64,000 nucleotides of DNA, from the NCBI GenBank assembly GCA_964036295.1, contig OZ038471.1:7066001-7130000 (forward strand), read 5' to 3'. The notes beneath the pieces are model-generated. The model searched no databases. It was not told the DNA's origin and saw nothing but the letters and a program-made list of their open reading frames with translations. Both the position numbers and the translations under genes were made by a program. This document shows, piece after piece, positions 33,653 through 49,400 of this stretch. Origin of the DNA: Plumapathes pennacea. Taxonomy: Eukaryota > Cnidaria > Anthozoa > Antipatharia > Myriopathidae. Each line of letters starts with the position of its first letter. Positions within the stretch are counted from its first letter, which is position 1.

Positions 33653-36600
33653 TCAAATCGAGAAGTCTTCGCTAGTGCTTGTGTCCCATGTATAATAACC
33701 TAATTCTGCTTCATCTTTGATATTGCTTCTAGATTCAGCTTCATTTTGTTGAACTTCCTTGTCCAAGCTAACTTCTTCTCTTTCCACTTCTTCCTCTTGT
33801 TTATCCTCTTCTTCCTCTTCATTATCCTCTTCTTCTTCTTCTTCTTTCTCCTCGAGCTGTTGCTTTTCTTTCTGCCCTTCTTCCGTCTCTTCATCTTTTC
33901 CATTTCTCTCTTCTTCTGTTATAACTTCTTCCTCTTCTTCTTCCTCTTCTTCTTCTTCCTCTTCATCATCCTCCTCTACCTTTTCCACTTCCGCTTCGCA
34001 GTCTTTCCCTTCGTCTTCATTTTCCTCCTCGTCGTCTTCGGCCTCTTCATCTTCATCGTCCTCTTCAGAATCTTCGTCCTCACTCACGTCACAGCCTGCA
34101 TTCTTCGCCATTTCCTGTGTGAACGCAGAGACACAAAACACTTCACTCTTCCATACCCGTTCGCTGTAGCCACATCACTTTACTTGGTGTCAAACGCCGT
34201 AAATAACGTTTAAGTATCTTTATTTATACACGGTAAGTAATTCAGCTAGTAGCTGGTGGGGCCGTGTTGGTGAAAGGCCTGTAGAAAGCAGACAGGTTCT
34301 GAAGGGAAAAAACCGTTGGAGTTGCCTCCTCGGATGAAAAACCTTCTTACTACTGCCGGCAGTGGGGATCGAACCCACGACCTCCTGGTTCAGTGCTTCA
34401 TTACGGATTCTGGTCCACCACCCCAGACCGCTCGGCCACTGAATCAGTTTCGAGTGACGTTCCGTGTTGGCAAATCAGTCTCTCTGCTCTTAACGAAGAA
34501 CAACCTTCAGCCCACACACTATTTACGGCGTTCAGCATATCCATATGGACGTTCACACCTACCACGTTTAACCCTTTCACTCCTAAGCTCAAAATACCGA
34601 TTCTCCCAACCTTTTAAGAAGGAATGTATAAGTGATGCAGTGGGGATTGATCAAAAGCCAAGTTCTCCTAACTGTATGATACATGCATGTTTCTGATGAG
34701 AAATTTGAAGGAGAAAATTAAGGTTGAGCACTCGGGAGTAAAAGGGGTAACCACCAAGAAAACCAAAACTAGTTCTTACATGGAGTAAAGCATTCCATCG
34801 TAACTCGTACCTTGTACTTGGTAATGGAAGCGTCTTGCTCAGTTAGCATTACAAGCAAATCCTCGTGCTCCTTACCCAAGGACTCTTTCTCCGCTTCAAG
34901 CGCGGCCAGTTTGGCTAAAGCTTGGTTTAAGCTTTCTTCCAGAGTACGGATCTTTTCGGTGTTCTCGGTCGACATTCCAGTAAATGTCGGCGTTTTAAGT
35001 CCCTTCTCCCGCTAAACAAAACACAATACAACTTCTTTGTTGAATGTGCTGTGTGAATGCGCCTTCAATTTGAGAATCGTTTAAACTGGTAATATTTTCA
35101 GATATTTCAGCTATATCTGGCCAAACTTGACCACAGCAATCGTAAAACCGGGTCTAACAAATTATGATAGAAATATATCATTTAGCCGAAACACCGACGG
35201 ATAGGACTGAGCCTATGCATTATCTATAAAACTGTTCAAACTAATTGTTATGACAATGCAATACTTCACTAACTAAGTCTTGCTCCTGGTTGTGTCTCGT
35301 TTTATTGCCCTTATTTAACTGCAGTGAAGTACTTTTGTTCCTAGGCTGGGTTGTTTAAAGCCTGGTTAAGCTAACCCTGGGATAACCAAATCTTTCTCTC
35401 TTGTTTGTGGCTAACAAACTGCAGAGTTTTGACCATACACTAGGTACAAAGGTTTTTCTTGCTTAAAACATAAAGACGGAGTCCTTTTGCGATCAAACGC
35501 TTTTGTTTTTAGGCTTAAAAACGACAACAAAGTAAGATGCCTTTTCCAAATTACCCGTCGCCAGTTTTAAAACGAGGACCAACGCAAAAGCTTTGACATG
35601 AAAATGCGTTTTACTCGTCTGTTCTTTTTTATGCTTTCGCATGGCTTTACACGTCTTGCAACAAAGGCAGAAGACAACCGAGAACCAGTGACTTATTGTA
35701 TCACTGTTGTCAGCTCTTCAGCAGATTTCCAAGATAAAAAAACAAATCTACATACCTCTCTGTCAAGTTCGGCTGTGAGCGACGTATTATGGGATCGCAG
35801 CACGTTCACTTCTTCGTGCAGGGAATGCACTGTCCTCTGCAGCTGCTCAAGCTCTTCATACCGCTGACCTGTAAGTCCCACGGAGGTGCTATGATCTGAT
35901 GTGTCCGAGTCGGCGAGCGTCGCAGCGGCACTAGCGACTGCAAATGAGGCCTGAGAAATCGCCAGTTCTTTCTCCTACAAGGTATAAAGAAGTAACAGGT
36001 AAGTATCAGGTTATAAAAACGCCGCATTACTAAGCAAAGAAACTCGTTTACAAAAATGTGTCATTAAGACCTAGAGTATTAAAATGTATGAGTGATGATA
36101 TTTAAATCAGTACAGCGAACTCTCTCTAAGGCGGACGCCTTCGGGACTAGATTTAGTGTCTGCCTTAGAGAGGTGTCCACCTTAGAAAGAGTTCAGTTAC
36201 AGAGAAACAAGTGAAAATCGGCAAGGACGAAAAGGTAAAAAAAATTACTTCACTTTACTTGGAATTTGTCTTCTCATATGAAGACCACGAGTCAACTGAC
36301 TTCATGACGTCACCTACCAGTTGGGCAATCTTCTCTCCCTTCTCCTTGTTCTGTTCGTCCAACAAAACCACACTCTGCTGCAGCTCGCTCACTTGGCTTC
36401 TGAGTTGTGACGACTCCGAACTGTCTGTTGATGTGTCGTTCTGGTTCATCGACTGAGATCCGAAACCTTGGAAACAAGGCATGCAAGCAACTATGTTCAC
36501 AAAGTGTCGACAAGGCAAGGTTCAGGTATGGTCGATATTAAGATTTATAGTCGGAAAAAGCGCTCAAACTTTTAGCTCTCCACCCAATACTCAATCGATT

Positions 36601-37354
36601 GCAATGCTTGAAAATGTCACCCCAGTAGGGATGACATACATGTTTAGTAAATTGTATACAAATTTAGTTCAGTTGACCCGTAAGGTCCTCAAAACCAAGG
36701 AGACATCGACAGCTATAAGAGAGCAACATGTTAACATTCTTTTGAGAGAATACCACGAACCTACAATAGTTCTGACGTAATCTATCTCGTCCGCTTCACT
36801 TCGAAACAAAGTTGGATTTTTAATCCGTTCTTCGAGGGTCGAACGCTGGAGACCCAGAAAGTCTCACAGGTTTACGTTTACCGGTCTAAAACCATAAAAC
36901 AAAACTACAGCTTACTCTGAGCAACAGTCAACTGGTCTCTTAGGAGCTGTATTTCCTGTGTCTGTTGCTGTAGCTGAGCGTGGGCCTGTGGAAACGAAAA
37001 CCGAGCTAATCAAGAAGAACATTCTCAACGCGAACCAAGCGCGATAGAAACTTCGCTAAATCCCCCCACCCCCTCCCCTTTCGCAACTTTGTCACTCTTC
37101 CTCAGTCCCTTTTCCGGCAGAATGCAAAATGGTGCTCGGACGAAACAACACTACACTACGTCGCACTGTTCACCCGCATTTACTGAGACCGCCGGCTGCG
37201 CAGGCTAGATAGAAACCTGATGCACTCTTACCTGGTTGTAGCTGGACTCCATGTCTGTATACCTTGACCTTAGTCTTCCCATTTCTTCATCCTGCAAAGA
37301 AACCGAACAAAGGGACAATTATAGACAAACAACAACAACAACAACAACAACAAC

Positions 37355-37449
<95 letters not shown>

Positions 37450-40400
37450 CAACACACAACAACAACAACAACAAAGAAGCTGTCAAGGCCTGCATGCAAT
37501 GGGTCACTTGACCTTGTTTTTATCCACGAAGTCCCGCACAGGAATATAGTACTAGCAACTTTGAAAACGAGGCGTTTGATATAGAGATGTTGAAAGTGAT
37601 CTTCACAGTAATATCTTCATAGTAATGAAGCAGTCGCAAAGATAACCCAAGATTTCTTCACAATTTAAATTATGATCTCTTCATGAAGAGGAATTCCACG
37701 CAAAAAGAGTCTACAAACTTTAGTTCGCAGTTTACTTCTTGTGTATTAATTGAAGGAAGATTTCATCAGGGTGTAGATAAATGAAGCAAGCACAAAAAGT
37801 AAAAAATTATCTCAGTTTGAGAACTATGACAATGAAAGTGACCTTCGCAGTTATGCGAAGGTCACTTTTGAGAAGCTATGCAAACAACTCGAAGTTATTC
37901 AGCTTTTCAGTAACCTATACCAAAGCTAACATGGCTGTATTGCAAATTTCCCTGTCAAGGCATTCTACTACTCGTTTTATACATTTCAGTAAAGTAATCA
38001 CCTGTTCCCGGATGAGCTCTTTGTATGACGTCACTATGGACTCGTGATTGGCCACGTGGTTTGATTTGCTGCCCGTGTGATTTGACGCTCCGTTTCCTTC
38101 TGGTGGTTCTTCTAAGGCTGCCGTAACAGCCGCTGTGTAAACACGAAAAAGCGTAAAACTAGCTTCTACAAACAGTAAATTTGCTTTCTCTCTTTCCAGA
38201 AATGCTATTTTTAGAATGATAAGTATCTGGCATATCCTGGGAATGTCTGACTTTTTTACTGCTCATTATTATCTGTAATTTTCTGATTGGACTATAAACG
38301 AAAGAGTGGGTCAAATGACACAAACACGATGAGATATACATGTCCTTGTTTTTTTTCCTTGTATACAATCAATGGCAAGTTGTGTCTACATCCCATACGA
38401 CACTAATTGTGAAGAAATACACGCAAATGTCGACCTACCATCGAGCTTTTTGTAGAGCTTGGTGAACTCGTGGTCGAACAGAACTTGATAAGCAGCATCC
38501 ACTTTGATCTGACATCCAATCAATGTTAACACTCATGAAATGTGGCAAATACCTCCCACCAAACACACAGTCACAGCCACGCACAACGTACGCTCACAGG
38601 TCAGTATATACACACAATTAAAACACAAACATCCACAACACAGTGTTGTCAAATGATTGTACCTCCCCTCATCGATCACAATCTATTTGTACTTGCAGAT
38701 GAAAGAAAAGTTACAGCCACTACGTGGAAAGCATTCTGTAGGCATCTTCTTACCTCAGGTGACTTCACTGCTGCTGCAAAGAACTCTGACTTGGAGATGT
38801 AGTTGATTTTGTCTATCAGGTTATCAGCTCCGATTCTTTTGATGATAAGATTGTGTAAATCCTCCCTAGAATACCAGAAATAGATAAGCAACTCAACTAT
38901 ATTTTATATTAAGGTAAGTATATTTAGCAAATTAAAGGCTCCGTGTGGTGTAATATATCTGTAAGATTCCGAAGTGGAAAACGGTTAAGGGCGATTTTTT
39001 AAACAAGGTTTGGACCACGGTTAATAAAGTCCTGGTCTAAACAAGGTCCAAGGTCCAAGGTCTAAACAGTAGCCATGCTTATCGGACCACGAAGGTAACG
39101 TGGTATTTATAAACCGACGCCAATCCATGTTCTAAAAGTGCAATTTAGCCTTTGGCAATCCCCGGTTTACAGACTCCGTCTGACCTTCAATTTAGCAATG
39201 AACCAGGTCTAAGTTAGGCTTTGTTTAAAAACTCGGCCTTTATAGTTGCCGCCCCGGATGAAATCGGACCAGAGACTTCCAGTGGTCCAAAGCTTCGCTA
39301 CGGATTCAGGCTCAGACCGCTCGGACACTGACTGAGTTTCCTCTTGGACATTTTCCTATTCATCTTTATGTCGGATAAAATAATCGCAATAATAAAATAA
39401 GTTAGACGTACTTCCTACAGGTTTCCACCGAGTCGTCGTTCTCTGTTAAACAAATTCCCAGCAACAACCCGCAGAGAGCTCCCACCAGTCTGTCGGCTTC
39501 CTCGCCGTGAGCTTCAACTTGGGCCATCAGCTGTATGATTTCGTTAAGGCCACACCATCTTCGTTTGCTTGTTTGTGAGTCAAACAAAGCAACACAAAAT
39601 AAAGAAACTAAAGCCAAAACCAGGACTAAGAGAGATAAAGTAAGACTAAAATTCACAGACTCATAAAAGGATACATAAGGAACATTGGCTGGATTGTGAA
39701 GAAAATGTGAAGCAGCGATTGGGCAGTTGCCCAACCACGAACACAGCAACAACAGCAGCCCCACCCGGGTCTGCACCTCTCCACCCTGCAAGAAATAACC
39801 AGCTACAATAAACAACAATATAACAGTATGATAATCCATAAAAGGTGATAATACCAAAAAAGGTAATAATGCCATTAAAAGTGATAATACCAAAACAGGT
39901 GATAATGCCAAAAAGGTGATAATACCATTAAAGTGATAATATCAAAGCAGGTGATAATGCCAAAAAAGGTGATAATACCATAAAAGTGATAATACCAAAA
40001 AAGGTGATAATGCCAAAAAAGGTGATAATACCATAAAAGGTGATAATTAGGAATGAAACAAGAATAAATACAGACATGATCACAGAAAGCGACAAGACAG
40101 AAATAGGCAGTTCGTAAGATCGTTATTACGCTTAATTCAAAGCACGGTCCTGAAATTAGATCTTCATGCAGACATAATGGATCGGTAACACGGTAAGTAT
40201 TGCATGCATGTGGCCGGTAACGTAGTCGGTATGTTCAGTAACGTGTTTCGCTTTTGTCCCACCTCAGAATTGCTATGTGGTCGGTATCTTGCTTTTGGCA
40301 TATGTTCGACTTTAATACCGTGGTCGGTAACGTGGTCGGCATATGTTCGATAACGTGGTTTTGTGTTCGGTTAGTACTGTATAATATGGACGGTAGCGTG

Positions 40401-43400
40401 CTCGGCATATGTTCGGTATATGATCGGTATGCTCGGCATATGTTCGGTGAACATGACGGCCCACTAAAGTCCAGTTAGTTACCTGAGCCAGCATGTTTGT
40501 ACACTGTTGAAGCAGCGACACGGGGGGATTGCCTGAAAGACGGAAAATAAGTAAAATGCTACGTAAGTACTCTCTTGATTTAGACTGCATCGGCGTGGAG
40601 ATAAAACGTATGATAAATCAACTAAAAGCTGATGTGGGAAAGCTAAACGCCTATAAACGCGAAGTTAAGCTTACACTGCAAGCGCTAGCCCTTCGTCAGA
40701 GCAGAAGACCTGACGCTCGTTTAGTTTTCCCACGTACTGTACATGTAGACTATTAATCCTTTCACCCTCAATAGTAATCAACTTCAATTTTCTCCTTCAG
40801 TTTCTCACCAGAGATATATCATACAGTATGGAGAACTTGGCTTTTGATACCTTACCAAGTTGAAAGCTGACTAAACTAGGAATTCTCACTACATCACTCA
40901 CACAGTTTCTTCTTAAAGGTTGAGAGAATCTGCATCTTTGAGCTTGAGAGTGAAAGGGTTGTATAACTGAGAAATAGACTGACCAACAAAGCACGAAACA
41001 TTGCTGTCTGGGATAAATCTCGCTGAAACTGTGCACACATACCGACACTAGTGGCCAGTTGGACTCGCAGAAGCTGCTCCTTCTGTGTGGGGTTTCCCTT
41101 CAGACAGTGGGCCAGGGCGACTGCGGCACACCAGTTGGACAGAGAGTCAGGACTGGAGTAGACAACACAACAAACAAATCAAATAAGTAAACAGCAGTGG
41201 TTGGCCAAGATTCATTTATAGGGCTACCAATACAAAAATGAGCTGTTCCTATTATAGTAATTACCATTCTGCTACTGCTATTGCTACTGTATAATCACAG
41301 TTCCATTATAAGTTGCTTCTAACAACCACTACGCTAGTATTTGTTTTATTTCTTGCTCTAGCTTGTTTTCAAACCGTCCGCACTTTACGTACCTGAACAA
41401 TCCAGCACAAAGCAACTGTCCCGCTGAAACTACAGCAGCTGAGAAAGTTAAAGAAAACGACTATCAGCACCCATGTTATATTAGAGCCATTTTCGAGCGA
41501 CTGTCGAAAACCTAAAAATCCAAAGCAAGTACACCGTTAATCACAGACGGAGGCTGTAAGAAACAATTTCAACCAGTCGGAAGACAAAGTAGGCCGCGTT
41601 TGTTTTGTTTTGAAGAAGAAATCAATCAGCAGTGCGAAAACACGCCATTGCCACTTGCTTTCCTGCGTAAGAATATCGCAGTCAGGTTTTCCTTTCGCTC
41701 TTGATTCGCCAAGAATGAAGCTAAAGTTGTTTGGACCGTAGCAAACGGAAAACCAAACCAATCACACGCTTACTTTCGGCGACAGTCACCCGAAAACAGC
41801 TCTGTATGTACTGTAAGGCATAGTTCCTGCTTACCGGCATCAGCAGAAGATGGCAGAAGCGTGGTGACAATCTGGTTCTGGCCTTGTTCGTTTTTGTACA
41901 GATAACACTAGAAAAGGACAAAACCAAATTACAGCTGTTACATACTGTAACAATGATAATAATTGTCTACAAACACCACACAAATACTTCTAAGAAGGGA
42001 AGGAAAAAATTAGAAACGTTACTGCACATCTTTGGCTGTTTACACAAAAATAGAAACAGAGCATGTTGAAAACCAATCGATTCTTGGCTGGCTTTTTCTG
42101 ATAGACGCGTTTTATCGCCAAAATCGATTATTTTCGTGCAGATGCAGAAGATGAAAACGCATCGAAATTAAACTGAAAGCGCATCCGCATGAACGCAGCC
42201 TTCTGGCAAGAACTGGATCCTAACTTACAGTAGACCTGCTTTATCCTTATCCCAAAACTGATGTTGCCAATAATTTATTTGAATACTGACCTGAAAACAG
42301 TATAGCACAGCACAGCGCAGTTTGAATGGTTGTTTGTCATTGATCATGGACATAAGAAGAACAACTATGGCTGGTCTGGAAAAGAACACAACATAGTAGA
42401 CACACACTTAAGACAATGGTGTTAAAATTTGTAACGAGCTTTACATATAATTTAGCTGATGTGGACACTACTGTAATGTAGGGTTCTCACTAATTACCCA
42501 CAATTATGTAGATAGAGAACACTAATAAACAAGTCATGTTTAATGTTTAATATCACTTCTCCAATCAAATACAAAGTAACAAATAAAAAACTTAATATAA
42601 AGGATATAACTAATTGAAAGGAGAGATAGTAGTAGGGGGAAACTCAATTCCCATTTAAAAACTACTCTCCTAACGTAAGGCTACAATAAATTCTACAAAG
42701 AAAAGTCTAATACAAATTAAATGAGTCTAAAATTCTCAAAATCTAAAATTCTGATAAAAGCTTGGCACTAATCGCCTACGATACCAAATTAATTAAAATA
42801 CCTACGGCACTAGACTAAAAGGCTAGTATTCAGACTGGGAGCATCAATTACATTGTGTGGATAAATACCTTGGTGGTTCAGACGGGGCATTCACTTGAGT
42901 AAAATACTCCTGATTTGCAGGAAAACCTCTGATCACCTCTGACACTGTGTTGATGGTCTAAATGAGAAAAGAAGCACAGTAGGAAACTATAACTAAACTG
43001 TTTGATCCACAACCGCTTTATTTGTAAGATCTCAAGCCAGTAGGCCACTTCCGAAGAATCCCCACTTTCGAAATCCTGGATACAACACTGGAATTGCCTG
43101 TTGGCTCAGTTTCAAAGTGAGCCCGAGGACTTCAGAAACCTTGCTTACGAAAGTTCTATTTGCATGAAAATGAACATGCAAGTGAAACTAATTTTCACTA
43201 GGCCTCATTTCAAACCAGAAACAACAAACATCTGGGAAATGGCCCAATACAGTAATCCCTTATTACAAATTTATTAAGTAAAGATATCAATAAAATACCA
43301 GGATTTCTCCAGTTCTAAAAGACACATGATATCTTTACATGTGAAAGATAAAAACGATATCTTCAATGTGCATGCAACTTTCAGACAGCATTCTTTGTTC

Positions 43401-46400
43401 TGGATATACCATTTTTATGCTCTCATGTTGAATCTCAAGATAAAATTCATATCTCCACGCAGCCATGTACACGTAATTATCCTCATGTCCTGCACCTCAC
43501 AAAAGTTTTCAGCCAACATTATTTGACTAATTTTTATTGTCATGTTCATCTTGCATTCAATTGAAGTTTGTCTTTTACACCTTACCTCTGTTAAAATATC
43601 AGCAGGGATTCCACTGGCCATCAAAATGTTACATAACAATTTCAGCATACCTGAAAATAATGATACAGTAGCACTTTACTGTATAGCATTAAAATAAAAT
43701 GCATTGCTTTCATTAATTAGAAATCTTGCACATTTGTCTTTTCAACATATTATAACATTTTTGCAATGTATGGTATCTTATTAACTTTAATTTTATAAAT
43801 TACTTAATTCCTAATTGTACACACTTCAAGATATGTCACATTTATTGTATACATATTTATCATCACCTTGTAAGAGTTCAGTAATTTATCATTTATTTTA
43901 TTATTTTTCATAATCCATTCAATTTCTTATTTGCAGCGGTTGTTTTGTATTGTCTAATGTCCCCAATTAGTAGTGATGCTAAAGGATTTCTGACACTTTA
44001 ATAAAGTTATTCATTCATTCATTCATTCATTCATTCATTCATTCTTATTCCTACGTATACAGTACAGTGTCCCTAGAGTTTCTAACTAGAAACTATCTGG
44101 CATGGGCTAGTGAGTCATGGCTGCAACGACTTTCGGCAACATGTACTGTAGCTGCCAGATGTATTTCATCATGCCATGTACTTATAAGTTAAACATACTG
44201 TATTGTATTTCTCTTGTGTCATCAGATTCACGTGATCTCCTTAACTAATCAGTCAATGATACACAGAATTGTAAGGTCAGAGAACTGAAGTCAATCACTG
44301 AACTCACCACAGCTGTTCATGATCTTCTGACAGCTTGCTGTTGCCTGCTGAGGGTTGTCTGGAGAAACCAGGATCCTTGCCAACTGCAATTTTATAAACA
44401 GAAAATATTGGTGTAACAGCAAAGAAGTGCAAATGATGTTCAACACTGATCACAAATCTTGTCATGAACAGAACACAAACCTGCAACATCAGCTGAATGT
44501 TTGTCACCTTCTGGCCAATCCAAACACCTTCTAGCTCTCCTGGTGAGGGAACAGTTGCTTTCAAGGAACTGCTGCTTTCAGGGCATATTTAGGGAAACTT
44601 GCACATTTGAGCATTACTTCAGGATGACTTAGAATTTCAAACATTTTTTTCAGTCTCCAACCAGAGATAAATCATACAGTATGGAGAATTTGGCATTTGA
44701 TTCGTTGCTCAAAAAGCCAGTTGATTAAAACAATATTTCTCATTTCATCACTCATACGTTTTCTTAATTTAATTTGGGAGCATTTTGTATTTTGAGCTTG
44801 GGAGAGAAAGGGTTAACTGCTGTCCAAACCTTGTTTAAAGAATCAGCCCTATGTGTTTAGGAATTCATACTCCCACATAAGGGTCAGAATAGCATGGCAC
44901 ATTTTCGTTGTTGTTTGAAGCCATGTTCAAATTCTTAGCCAACTTCCCCAGCCAAGAATGCACTTTACTCACCTGACAGAGCACCGGAGGATAACTCAAA
45001 AAATGGAGTCAATCTTTGGATGTAGCTGTTGAGAAGGAAACCACTCCTCATCAATATACAAATATCAGTACCAAAATGATCAGCACATGGAACTGTACTC
45101 TTTCATGACTCACTTTCGCAAACTAGCCTGTCACCTATCCCTAGGTCAACATTTATAAATGCACCAAGAATCTACTTTAGTTTTATTACAACACAGAAGT
45201 ACAGAAATACTGTACACCTGTACAACTCTCACACACATTTTTTTCTTGAATGGTTGGGAGAACATAATATATAAAAATATTATTTATGAACTCAGGAGTG
45301 AATGGATACAGCCCAAGTTTAATTTAACACTATTTCCTAACTCAGTTCCTCAACAGTGACTGACACACAGACTTGCGGTGGCGTATCCTAGCCCCCAATC
45401 CACACTTTATTACACACTCACGCAAATTATGTTGCACAGGGACAAGTATAAACAGAAACAACAATACAGACTTGCGGTGGCGGGTATTACAAGTAAGAAA
45501 TCTGACACTGATGGTATGGAGCTAGAACCACGATGGCAAATATATCCTATCGCCCTCTTATATACTCCTTTTCCCGCCAAAACCCCATTTGCATAACACA
45601 AACACTAATCTGCCTAATATATTTCGTCTCTTTGTTAGGAAATCATTTCTCTTTCCACTCCACTGCATTCCATTACAAGAGAAATGTCATTAGTTTTTAA
45701 TTACTAAAATGTACACCACGTAACCTAACAAAGCTCTTCAGTCTCACCTTCCTTCTCTGAAGAAATTCTGATTGGAAACATTTGATCTAAGAAGGTTTTG
45801 CATCAACAGCAGACAGTCTTCAACCACAATGCCTGAAGAGCAGTACATTCAATATTAAAGTAGAGTACAACATGTATGGAATGTACATTTATAATATAAT
45901 TAATAAAACTGATAAAGAATACAGTACAATATGTATGGAAATATGTATCTCATGTGACTGATGGAGAGTACATACATGACAAAACTCTCAAAGAATGGAA
46001 GAAAAAGAGGGTCAGGAGAGGTAATAGTACACAAAGTTTATTCAATTTTACCTCCATCACTGTAACCTTCCTCAGCAATAATTTCAAGCAGTCTATCAAA
46101 TGCATTTTCAAAGGCAACAATTTTCTAAAATGACATGAAAAAAGTGAAAACATCAGCTACAATATTATACATCAGCCATGTGCACATTAGTTGTATGGTC
46201 CAATTACATGTACATTTAAAAATTCATACTTCTGTACTACAAACATTAAGTTTGCACTTTGAACTACATTTTGTTTCCTGCTCTCATGCATCTTTTATCG
46301 TCTATTTAACCTATCAAAATATACTTGTACAGTTAAAAATTCATACTTCCGTACTACAAACATTAAGTTTGCACTTTGAACTACATTTTGTTTCTTGCTC

Positions 46401-49400
46401 TCATGCATCATCTATTTTCTATTTAACCTATCAAAATATACTGGGAATATTACAGCCCTTTCTGTTGAACTGAAAGCTTGCCTTGTACAGTACATACAAT
46501 GTTCAGAACTATAACTATTACTTGATAGACAGTGCTTGAAATAAATGAAATACTATACCTGAATTGCAGCATTGGACTTTGTTAATTGGATTAACAGTAA
46601 CAAGCCCTGAAAAATAGAGTGATTCAGACATTATTATATAATGTTACCTACAGTAGTATTTTCATATAAATGAACCATACCTTTCTATTTACAGTCAAAA
46701 GTTCAAAACTGGAAAAGCAAAACTGTAGTAAAAATATGTCAACAATGACATATAAAAATAGCATGTAGTAAGCACATCTGCACATCATGTACCATAAGTC
46801 CTTGAAATACTTCATGCTAATTGAGCAATCACTGACTACTGTATTGTCAGCTTACATTATTTTGCCAAAAATGATGATCATAATAATAACAATAATAATA
46901 ATAATAATTTATAATAATAATAATAATAATGATGATGATGATAATAATGATAATAATAATAAAGACCAACCTCATTTCTGATTATTTCTCTGCTATCTGA
47001 CAAGAGATCCATCAATCTGGACAATCCTAAAAATCAATAATGCAACAATATTAATGGCATGACATCAGCAAGTGTGATGACATACCATAACAAGTATATA
47101 TCTATTTTTATGGGACACAAAAATTCAGAATTAAGAGTACAGTATGCACCAGGCCCAGTGGTTGAAGAGGTTTTTTGAAGAGAGTATTCAGTCAGTTATT
47201 TGAGCCCAACCCTTCATCCCAAATGTTGAGTTTTTGAAGAATGATATTGGGCAAAAAGGTATACATAATGTAAAATGTACCTACCCATTGGACTAACTAA
47301 GATACACTGCTGCAGATGTTGGCTGTCAGAACAAATACCAGGTATAAAAATAATTAGACATCAGTAGGAAAAAGCCATGTGAATAATACATATGCTCCAC
47401 TACCAGATACAGTACAGTATGAGCAAAGGGACCAAGAATGTACGTTGAACGTATGGGTATTTTTCCCGTCACCAAAACAACAATATTTAATCCCAAATTC
47501 CAAATTCCAAGACTGACCAAAAATTTGGAGGGTGCTTTTCTTCAGGCCTATGAAACAAAGACACAGTGACTATTGTACAAAATTAAATCAGGGAGACACT
47601 ACAAAACACAACACCATAAAACTATCACATCAATGTTCACATTACATTTTATAAATTGAAATAAAGCCATCTTTAACTAGAGTCCAGAGCTTTTAGCACA
47701 CTTTCATTGATCCACAATGTACAGTATCACATAAATACAACTACAACTACACTGCAAATGTCCATTCCCCACAGCTACTGTTGTACATTGTACACTTGTA
47801 AAAATGTTGCAGCAGTTAACTTTTCATGAACCTGCCTGGTTTCAGCTACAGTGTTATAGCTGCTGCAACCTTACTTCTTTCGAGGAAAATAGCCAGATAC
47901 TCCACATTTTCATTTTTTTGATATTAATGTAAAGTTTATGCGCAGTAGATATCTTTAGAATTGACCAACTACCTTTCCAGGGATAATGCAAAGTACACCG
48001 TCCAAAAGTTTGGTTGACATTAGATCAGGGACCAGTTCTTCAAAGCTTGTGATTAAGCTACTGTAACCCGGGATTAACCAAATTTGTTTACTTTATTTGT
48101 TGGACAACAAACTGAAGTGTTTTAAAAACAACAAACTAAGAAGCTTGTTCTGTTCAAAACAATGTCGAGGTGGTCATGTTGATAACAGAAATGTTCTCAT
48201 TTACAGGCTAAAAAACGACATCAAAGTTGAGACCTAATCCAGGATTGGCTTAATCGGGCTTTAAACAACTGGGCCCAGTGGTTGAGAGGTTTGTTCTTGG
48301 ACTAACAATTTGCACCCAGAAGTGACTGGTTTGGAAATAGCCTCACCTTTTATTTGTTAAAAGAATTGTCAAGACCTTGACTGTTGGCCATCTCACATGA
48401 AATTCATATTCCTAAACAAGAAATACATGTACATTGTAAGTTAAAACTCTCTGTTTGAATCAACAGACCAAGAAACTTGTATGAAGTGCACATACGTACA
48501 GTACTGTACAGTAAATTCTATTTTTCTTTCAAAAAGACCCCCCAGAAAAACACTCTCCATTCCTCTATATCACACATGATATTACACTCTGTCAACAGTG
48601 ATACTACATTATAGGATTTGGAACTAAAACAAAATAGTAATACTAACACTATACTAATTACAGAACCTAAAAAAAGAGAGATACAGTATCTGGCTTTAAA
48701 ATAATTGGTCTAAACACACAACACCTTAACTGATTAAATTGTACATACTGTATGATTGTATAGTTTACATTACAATTGTATTTAGCAAGATCCACAGTAA
48801 TGTACAGCACTGTAACTCAAACTTAAGATCTCAAGGTTGCAAGATCCCACAAGTAAGATATAGTACATGTATGTTGGCTGCAAGATCTAGTTGCAGGCTG
48901 GATCTTGTTCTTATCAAGATCTTAACAAGATCTTGCCAAGATTCTGAAGATGTGGGACAATACTGTACATAGTACAGTAGATAGTTTGTATTCCCTGATA
49001 CTTTACAGGTAATTGGAGCCTCAGCCCAAAACATACCACCATACAGTACCTCTAAAAGTCCAAGCAGCAGTGTGACATTATCAGCCTTCTTGATAAAAAT
49101 TTCAGTGAACTGGATTCCAAGCTCTACTTCAGACACAGTCTGTCCATCTTTACTGACTCCCTCTATGAAAGATAAATAATTTCAAGGATTGTGTAAAGTT
49201 ATATGTCTATATATTTTTGATAATAAAAGCCTTATGCACCAAACATTCATAAAGATTCCTGCAAACTGACCTGGGACTTAACCCTTTCACTCCCAAGAGT
49301 GACCAACTTCAATTTTCTCCTTTAGTGTCTAACCAGAAATTTATCATACAGAAAGGAGAACTTGGCTTTTGATACCTTGTTCAGATGAAAACTGATTAAA

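Noticed and set aside
33746..34213. Poly-Phe/Leu and poly-Ser frames on the plus strand
   Set aside because: They are antisense shadows of the acidic tail exon of USO1.
37251..37511. Poly-Ile, poly-Leu and poly-Tyr frames
   Set aside because: Translations of the (AAT)n microsatellite in a USO1 intron.
47323..47560. Possible extra USO1 exon with an ATAG acceptor at about 47547
   Set aside because: The read-through has no p115 similarity, while the exon 47322-47285 restores both phase and the conserved [10 protein letters not shown].
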